A stretch of 64,000 nucleotides of DNA from Zeugodacus cucurbitae (Eukaryota > Arthropoda > Insecta > Diptera > Tephritidae): the NCBI RefSeq assembly GCF_028554725.1, contig NC_071669.1, forward strand, positions 54,429,001-54,493,000, read 5' to 3'. Within the stretch, counting starts at the first letter, position 1, and every line of letters begins with the position of its first letter. This document shows, piece after piece, positions 57,385 through 64,000 of the stretch. The notes below the pieces were generated by a model. It saw nothing but the letters and a program-made list of their open reading frames with translations. It was not told where the DNA came from and did not search any database. Position numbers and translations under genes: made by a program.

Positions 57385-57880
57385 TATTGACTTGATTGCA
57401 TGTCGTACTCGAAAACCCATGTCTCGTCACCAGTTATGACGCGTTCGATGAACGTTGGATCAGAATTTACGCGTTCAAGCATGTCTTCAGCCACCTAAAT
57501 GCAATTCACTTTTTGAAGAAAATTCAGATCTTTTGGCATCAATCGCGCTGCGAGTTTCCGTATACCAAAAATATCAACCAAAATATGACGAGAGGTCTCA
57601 TGGGACATCTCTCGCAAACTATAATAACTGAATGAATGATTTTCGAGCACCATTTCCTTTATTTTGTCGACGTTTTCTTCAGTTGAAGAAGTCGAAGGCC
57701 GTCCTGAATGTGGCAAATCGTTCACTTCTTCTCGCCCCTCGTTTATACCAATCGTAAACTTGAGTTTTCGACATGGTTGAATCCATAGTAAAAATCGCAT
57801 CGTTAATAACAATTGATAGAATAGTGGCTGACAGTTGTGCCAACCTTTTTTTTTTTAATATTCTCAGCGGCAAATTCTAA
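57385..57880 (-). pseudogene. Mariner-type transposase N-terminal fragment
   Basis: The minus strand reads STMSKTQVYDWYKR, GREEVNDLPHSGRPSTSS, EENVDKIKEMVLENHSFS, LREMSHETSR, LAARLMPKDLNFLQK, then after a shift a TGDETWVFEYD segment with the first catalytic Asp (about 57412-57435). It stops there; the second and third Asp regions are absent. Several frameshifts. This is the helix-turn-helix half of a widespread insect mariner type. Confidence 0.8.
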
Positions 57881-58530
57881 AATAAGAATTTCCGGATACT
57901 TAGTTCACTGAATGTATCTCTTGTCGTTGTTTCATGAAATAGATTCTTAATGACATTAGTAACAGTCGGGAAATTGGTCCGTAAGAAAATCTTAGACAGA
58001 AGCCCAAAAGTACGAAAATAGATTTTGAAAGTTTCAGATTCGTACTTATTTAATCGGAGCTGTAAATTCGTTATAGCACGTCTATTGAATAAGGATAATA
58101 ATGAACAATAACAAAACAGAATATTGCAAATAAAAATATTGACTTTGAATTAGAGGTAATCAGGTAGTATGTAATTCATAATTACCAGCTATTGATAAAA
58201 CCTATTATTATAGTCTAATAAATATACAGTTAAAATAAATTTAATTGGAACTAAAGTTGCCTAAAATGTGGAGAGTACAATAAGGAATTCCTGAAAGATT
58301 TATGTGAGATACATAAGTAAATTATTGAAGTTGCCACCAATTGAACTTGTCAACTAGAAAATATGTTCAAGCTGTAAAGCTTATAAGAAGAACTTCCGGA
58401 GAGCCTTCGGTAAGTCTTTAACTCATATAAAAGATTTACATAATTTTGCTACCTATTGTAAGGGTCAAACTAAGAAACAAATTATATAACACAATATTGT
58501 ATAATGCTTATAAGCTTCTCGGAAATAAAC
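57881..58530. other. No gene seen
   Basis: AT-rich DNA without recognisable repeats. Confidence 0.45.
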
Positions 58531-58625
58531 TGAAATAACGGGAATTTTCGTTTTTTGAAAAAAAAAGAAATATTTATTCAGTCGCCTACATTTATATTTT
58601 CGCCTGCAAAATAGTCCAATAGTTG
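58531..58625 (-). mobile_element. Mariner 3' end fragment
   Basis: AATAACGGGAATTTTCGTTT and the following AAATATTTATT block match the complement of the right end of the deleted mariner at 39203-39567. A CAAAATAGTCC patch near 58605 may continue the match. No transposase motif remains. Confidence 0.6.
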
Positions 58626-58943
58626 GTCAAGAGTTTGCGAAAAAGTAACTAAATGTGAGCTTTTAACAAAACTAAAAGTAAGCAATGAATACAGCTGAAA
58701 GTATTATTGTTCTTCCTGGGCATGTATAACAACATAATAAAAAATAAAAAAAAAAATGACAAATGGACTTTTGGACTTCTGGAAAAATGGAAATTTTAAA
58801 ATTCGACTGTGTTACCTTATATCGAAAACATTTTTCTGAGCCAAATATTTCAAAATACTCAGTTTTGAATTCATTTTAATTTTTTTTACATTTCAATTTT
58901 TTTCTTCGCTGTTGTTTTTGCGTGTATAATTCTGTAAATAATA
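58626..58943. other. No gene seen
   Basis: AT-rich linker between two mariner remnants. Confidence 0.4.
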
Positions 58944-59735
58944 AAGGGTTTTCCAATAAGAGCTTTAAAGATGACATTATGTATGGAACACGATTTCTTT
59001 TGTATGGCCATCAGGAGCACGCTTGCAGAAGTCCAGACGTGGAACCAAATTTCTGACGGTTTTCGAGCATAAATCGGCTGATATTGCTGCAATTTCGATA
59101 TTCGTACGAAGTTCATCAATCGTCGCTGGCCTGTTGGCATAGACCATATACTTGACGTAGTCCCACAGGACATAGTCTAACGGCGTCAAATCAGACCGAG
59201 GCGGCCAAACATGGTTTTCAATCGATCGATTGTGACATTGGCTGTGTGGCTTGTGTCGTCGTCCTGTTGGAAACACATATATTCAAAGTCCATATTATCC
59301 AATTTGGGCCAAAAATATTCGGTTATCATTGAGCGGTAGCGATTCCCACTCACAGTAACATGCCGGTCTTGATCATCATGGGAGAAAAGCTGCTCAATGA
59401 CCCCGTCGATCCATAAACCGCTCCAAACCGTATTTTTTTCATGACTTATGGAGTTCGTGTGGATTGCTGCCTGATCAATAACGCATTTTTTGCTTATTGA
59501 CGAAGCCATTCAGCCAGAAATGAGCCGACCATAACTTTAACGTGAGCCCACTGACTCCGAATTTCGGTATTAAATTTTAATAATTTCGACTCGTTGTTGT
59601 TGGATCGTATAACTTTCCTTGATGAAATGGCAAAACTTGCTGAAGAGAAATGTCAAAAGAGAGGGCAAAATATGGCGTCGTTTGTTGTACCTAACGGGTT
59701 TTTTGTAGCGTCGCTTTTGAATCAGGAACAGAAGA
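58944..59735 (-). mobile_element. Mariner (DD41D-like), one end kept, broken transposase
   Basis: The left end AAGGGTTTTCCAATAAGAGC follows TA at 58942-58943; the right end keeps only the inner part (TTTTTGTAGCGTCGCTTTTG). The minus strand shows DRHVTVSGNRYRSMITEYFW, then CFQQDDDTSHTANVTIDRLK (second Asp), WPPRSDLTPLDYVLWDYVKY (third Asp) and MVYANRPATIDELRTNIE in shifted frames. The first Asp region and the N-terminus are missing. Sister copy of 54470-55176. Confidence 0.85.
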
Positions 59736-59922
59736 CTAATGGCTTCCGGGGCTCAGTTTACTGTTCTTGAGTATTTTTCGTTTCAAGGTACTACTTTTTG
59801 TAATTTTTCAGCTTTTAAAAATATCGAATTATATATATATTTTGAAGTGTTGGTGGTTTACAGTAGCTACTTTTTTTGAGATATTTAATTATAATATATG
59901 TGCAATAGTCATGAGCTTCAAG
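59736..59922. other. Short AT-rich linker
   Basis: About 190 bases between the mariner remnant and the next element, with a TA run at about 59830. Confidence 0.4.
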
Positions 59923-59926
59923 TTAA

Positions 59927-60625
59927 GGGGTTACATGGGTTTTGTCGCGTAAAAAATGGCCTATTTTCAATATTTTTTTTTATGTAAAAAATATTTATTT
60001 AATTCAAACTATCTTGCTACTTTATAGATACATATTTAAAGAATAATTTCTGAAATTTTCAAAAAAAAATCAAAGCTCCTCCATTGTGACGTCATTTCCG
60101 GTGACCCCTATGAAAAAAGGTGCGTCCGCGTTGTCAGCATAACTCCAGACAGGATCATCCAAAATGAAGAAATAAAAATAAGTTTTTTAGGTAAGACCAT
60201 AATCTCGTGCTTGAACGAAGGAAAGACAAAAAAAGTGAAAGCGAAAATTGGAATTTTGGCAGACATTTTTCCAAACAAATAAAAATTTCGGACACATTTT
60301 CTTGACATTTTGCTTTTTTATAATAGTTGTAATTGAAAAAAAAAAAAATAAAATCCTTCGTTCAAGCACGAGTAAATTGTATCTCGAACACCTGTTCAAA
60401 ATTTCATCAAGATCGGTTGAAACCACGGTTCCGAGAAAAACGCGTTTAAAGTTTGAGTAATAATAGTACTTGACTTGGAGCGCACATCTTCCAGAAGCTG
60501 TATCTCCGAAACTATTATTCGGATCGACTTGAAACTTTAGGATAATATTCCTGAGATCTTGTAGAAATTAATAAGCCAAAAAACAAAAAATCGATTTTTT
60601 GAATCCACGAAACCCATGTAACTCC
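59927..60625. mobile_element. TTAA-flanked G-run MITE
   Basis: GGGGTTACATGGGTTT (59927-59942) and AAACCCATGTAACTCC (60610-60625) are inverted with one mismatch and flanked by TTAA on both sides. The 699-base body has no transposase. An internal AGGATCATCC segment recalls the element at 10259. Confidence 0.8.
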
Positions 60626-60629
60626 TTAA

Positions 60630-62140
60630 GCCAGCTTCAATGATTCTTTATTATCCACGGAACTTAAATGGGTTTGAAGATTTGAAGATAAGCATACAAT
60701 ATTTTTTACTGTTGTTTTTTTATAAATAACATTTTATAACGGTTGTATGCGGTCTGATACGCTCTTGTTGTATGAGGAACTTCAACAATAGATATTTCTT
60801 AATTTTTGTAGCCATAAGTTGCAGTTGTGGATTCTTTCATTGTAAATTTTTACATTTGTGAGTGTTTGTATGATTGTATGTATGTAACTGTACTGTTTGC
60901 GTGAATTGTGTTGGAAAATCGCAACGGCGCAGTTTGTACGCAAAAAGTTTAAAAATTTTCAATAGAAAATCATTTTAACAAGTATGTGTTTGTGTGTGAG
61001 GATATGAATGTGTATGTTTGTCTGTGTATTTGCGTTTTCACAAATTTCCACTGTGACTTCTTTATGTTGTAAGCAAAATGTTATAAAGTTATACTCGTAT
61101 ATGTATAATTTTTTCTTTGTGCGCGTTTGAAGCTTTTCAGCACAAAAATTTTTGCTGGCAATCATCCATGTCGCTGTCACTTGACCCAATTGGCAGGCGA
61201 ACACGCTCGCAACGCAACGCCGTTACCTTTCATATTTGGAATGCGAAATGTTGCATTGCAACTATGCACACACAAAAATACTTATATTCATTATATATCT
61301 GTAGTTGTGTTTGTCTGTGTGCATTCATTTGCTCTACTGCATATTGAAATAATTTTTGTTTGTTTGTATGTGCGAGTGCTTGCAACGCCAGACAAATAAA
61401 CGGAAGCAGACACATTGGCGCGCTAAATAAATAGAAAATATTTTTGGACAACGGCTTTTAATCCTTATTGAATTTAGTACACAAATGCACTTTGAACACA
61501 CTCACATACATACATATATTTACACGGACTGACTATTCACCGAAGGCTTTGGAAGCAGTGGTTTTTATACCCAACGCTAGTTTGCTGTTGGTGAATTTAG
61601 GCGAAGTTGTGCCATAACTACTTTAGAACGGATTTCAGGTAAATAATGGCCTTATAGCCTTTTTACACAGGAGCTAATTGTTCAATTAACCGGCCTCTGC
61701 CTGATTAAAACGCTTATTAAGATCTATTTACCATACAAAATAAAAATCTACATTAATTTATAATTGAATCTTAATCGATTTGAAAATGAAATGCAACTCT
61801 GCGACAAAGATTGGCTGATTGGCTGAATTTATTGATAAAAAAGCTACGGTAGATGTCGCTGCTAAAAATTTCAATCAGCTGATGAAACTGCCCAATTTCT
61901 TATGAAAAGCAGAAACAAAATTGTATAACAGCTGATCGGTTATCGAGTAACCGGTAGTGTAAAAGGCAAAAAAAAGGGTTTCTCAATTAAAATTTTAATT
62001 CAGCAATTAATTTGGCTAAACGCTATTAACAGTATACAAGTTCTAATTGCTCAATATAAATACTTCTCTCCAAATCTGCACATTCTCTGGGTAGCTGAAC
62101 TCCAAAATATTTAAAAATGTGTAAAGAACAAGAAAAAACG
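60630..62140. other. No gene seen; GT-rich patches
   Basis: AT-rich with GT/TATG runs at 60985-61030 and 61300-61330. The short frames over 61.1-61.45 kb translate these and lack domains. Confidence 0.45.
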
Positions 62141-62870
62141 TTAGCTTCGGCTGTACCGAAGCTAATATACCCTTCACAGGTGCATTTCTTTTAGTAACTA
62201 TGTGTTTAAGCAAATCTAAAGACGTAAGAAAAAGTAAGTAAAAAAAAGAAAACATTTTACTAATTCTTTTTAGCCGGGTTGTTTGCTAGAAACATTAAGG
62301 TTATATAGTCAGCCGATCTGAACAATTTCTTCAGAGATTATATTATTGCCTTAAGCAGTAATCCATGTCAAATTTCGTGAAAATATCACGTCAAATGCGA
62401 AAATTTTCCATACAAGCCCTTGATTCCGATCGTTCAGTTTGTATGACAGCTATATGCTATAGTGAACCGATCTGAACAATTTTTTCGGAGATTGATTCCG
62501 ATCGTTCAGTTTGTATGGCAGCTATATTCTAAAGTGAACCGATCTGAACTATTTTTTCGGAGATTAAATTATTTCTATCAGCAATAACTCACACCAAATT
62601 TCGTGAAGATATGTAGTGAAATGCGGAAGTTTTCCATACAAGCCCTTGATTTCTATCGTTCAGTTTATATGGCAGCTATATGAAATAGTGGTGCGATATG
62701 GGCAGTTCCGGCAAATAAGCAGCTTCTTGAATAGATAATAACATCTGCAAAATTTCAAAACGATATCTTAAAAACTGAAGGACTAGTTCGTATATTTACA
62801 GACCGACGGACAGACAGACGGACATCCACTCAGTTCAACATACTGATCATTTATATATATACTTTATAGG
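62141..62870. repeat. Dispersed repeat, copy B, with hairpin start
   Basis: Starts with a 10-base-stem hairpin, TTAGCTTCGG-CTGTA-CCGAAGCTAA (62141-62165), then follows copy A (42831-43461) closely through CCCTTCACAGGTGCATTTCT to ACTTTATAGGG. It differs by a tandem duplication of about 75 bases near 62420-62570 (GATTCCGATCGTTCAGTTTG repeated). Copy A begins just inside the second arm of the hairpin and lacks the first. No coding frame. Confidence 0.8.
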
Positions 62871-64000
62871 GCCACTTTCAAGATTATATAAAGACTGTCG
62901 AAAATTTTAATTCCGGTATCGTCCTGGAGATGTCGTTAAAACCAAACGCACGAAAAAAGCTCTCACTATATAACGTATATAAGAGACAAATATATAGTCT
63001 AGATTATCGGACCTTGACTCAAATTTCAAAAAACTCTATAAATGTCTTCAAAACTGGATTTTAGTCGACATTATTCCTCTTAAGGTCGATCTATAGTTAG
63101 GAAATAGTCTCAGCTAGAAGAATCTATTGAGTTGATAGCCTATGCCATCTCTTACAACTTTTCGAGGTTACCGATGTGAATTTTTTGAAGGATGTTCAAC
63201 GTGAGTCATTCACTGGTAGGTTAATAAGAACCTTTTCCATTAGATATCTTTCATTATGGGGGGAAGAAGATAATTACAGGAAACATTCTGAAAAGTCTGA
63301 TTCAATATGGTCAAAGAACTCTGAATAATTTGCATAGAAAATTTATAATACCATTTCTGTTGATATCAAATTATAACCACCTTCTTTTCTGACTAAAACC
63401 TGTTATTACCAAGGGTTTTCTCACTTTTCCGGAAATTTAGCCTGATTAACTGAAATAAGATTCGATCCGACCCTTTCTATTTCAAATCAAAGTAGAATTT
63501 TCTAATACATCGAGACTGATTTTCATCGACAATTTCTTTCAAGCTTTAGACTTCTCATGAAGTATGACTCTACGTAGAAGTTCACTTTTCAAACCAAATT
63601 TTCCTCTTGTGTTTTCTGATAGCAATGAGCACTTCTGTTATATATGGCTTTGAAGAGAAAACCCTTCAATTAGGCTCATTGACTCTTTAAATGTCTCAGA
63701 TAATATTTTTACACTGTTATATGGTTTCTAGATTTTCAGTTAAGATATTTTAACGGTTGGAGATGGTTAAGGAAGCGAAAAAATGATGTGTCGATTAGTA
63801 ATTACCGTTAACAGTAGACCCTTGTTTCGGATTTCGAAGAGGATTAAGTGTTCCACAACAAAGACACTGCAATCTATGATTCAATACTTCATTGCAAAGT
63901 TTAAAATCGTTGCTTTTTTGGGCCCCTAAAGTGTGGCTTCATATGAGGTAGTCTACTGACATCACATTCAGCCGTATAAAAATTAGATAATATGTTTATT
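62871..64000. other. No gene seen
   Basis: AT-rich DNA up to the window end without recognisable repeats or coding regions. Confidence 0.45.

Noticed and set aside
1..64000. tRNA, rRNA or other structured RNA genes
   Set aside because: I saw no tRNA A/B boxes with a foldable cloverleaf or rRNA-like sequence; a covariance-model scan would be needed to exclude small ones.

Overview
This is a eukaryotic nuclear window from a higher dipteran. It is AT-rich, has one 55-74 base intron in each of two genes and longer ones in two others, and carries many simple repeats. A tephritid-like fly is the best guess: the window holds rosa-type (DD41D) mariner elements and RTE-type retrotransposon debris, and the host genes look fly-like. 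The species cannot be fixed from the sequence.

Host genes sit only between about 12.75 and 19.8 kb. mRpL21 (minus strand, two exons, 204 aa) encodes a mitochondrial large-subunit ribosomal protein. It is divergently arranged with a tandem array of three plus-strand alpha/beta-hydrolase genes of the SERHL/kraken type. Each hydrolase gene has a tiny first coding exon (15-18 bases) and one long second exon. All three proteins keep the GHSMG nucleophile elbow and end in AKL, a type 1 peroxisomal targeting signal. The first two genes are a recent tandem duplication that includes promoter, intron and coding region. The third is an older and more diverged paralogue with more GC at third positions.

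The rest is mostly a transposon graveyard. I recognise: several Tc1/mariner lineages, including one complete element with an intact 361-aa transposase at 40.0-41.3 kb, internally deleted copies with both inverted repeats, and isolated ends; a 1.56-kb Tc1-like element with near-perfect ends and a decayed transposase; a pogo-like non-autonomous element; a group of TTAA/TCAA-flanked elements with G-run termini; two fragments of RNase H-bearing non-LTR retrotransposons; and at least six pieces of an RTE-like non-LTR retrotransposon. One RTE piece has lost the YADD catalytic motif by an in-frame 42-base deletion, and another has a 5' inversion flanked by a 15-base target duplication. There are also several MITEs, two copies of a dispersed repeat, several tandem repeats, a cluster of five CTCGAG-centred palindromes, and a retrocopy-like fragment of a ribosomal P-stalk protein C-terminus.

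The long stretches in between show microsatellites and AT-rich DNA with no gene I can support. They may be intergenic or lie inside large introns of genes whose exons are outside the window.
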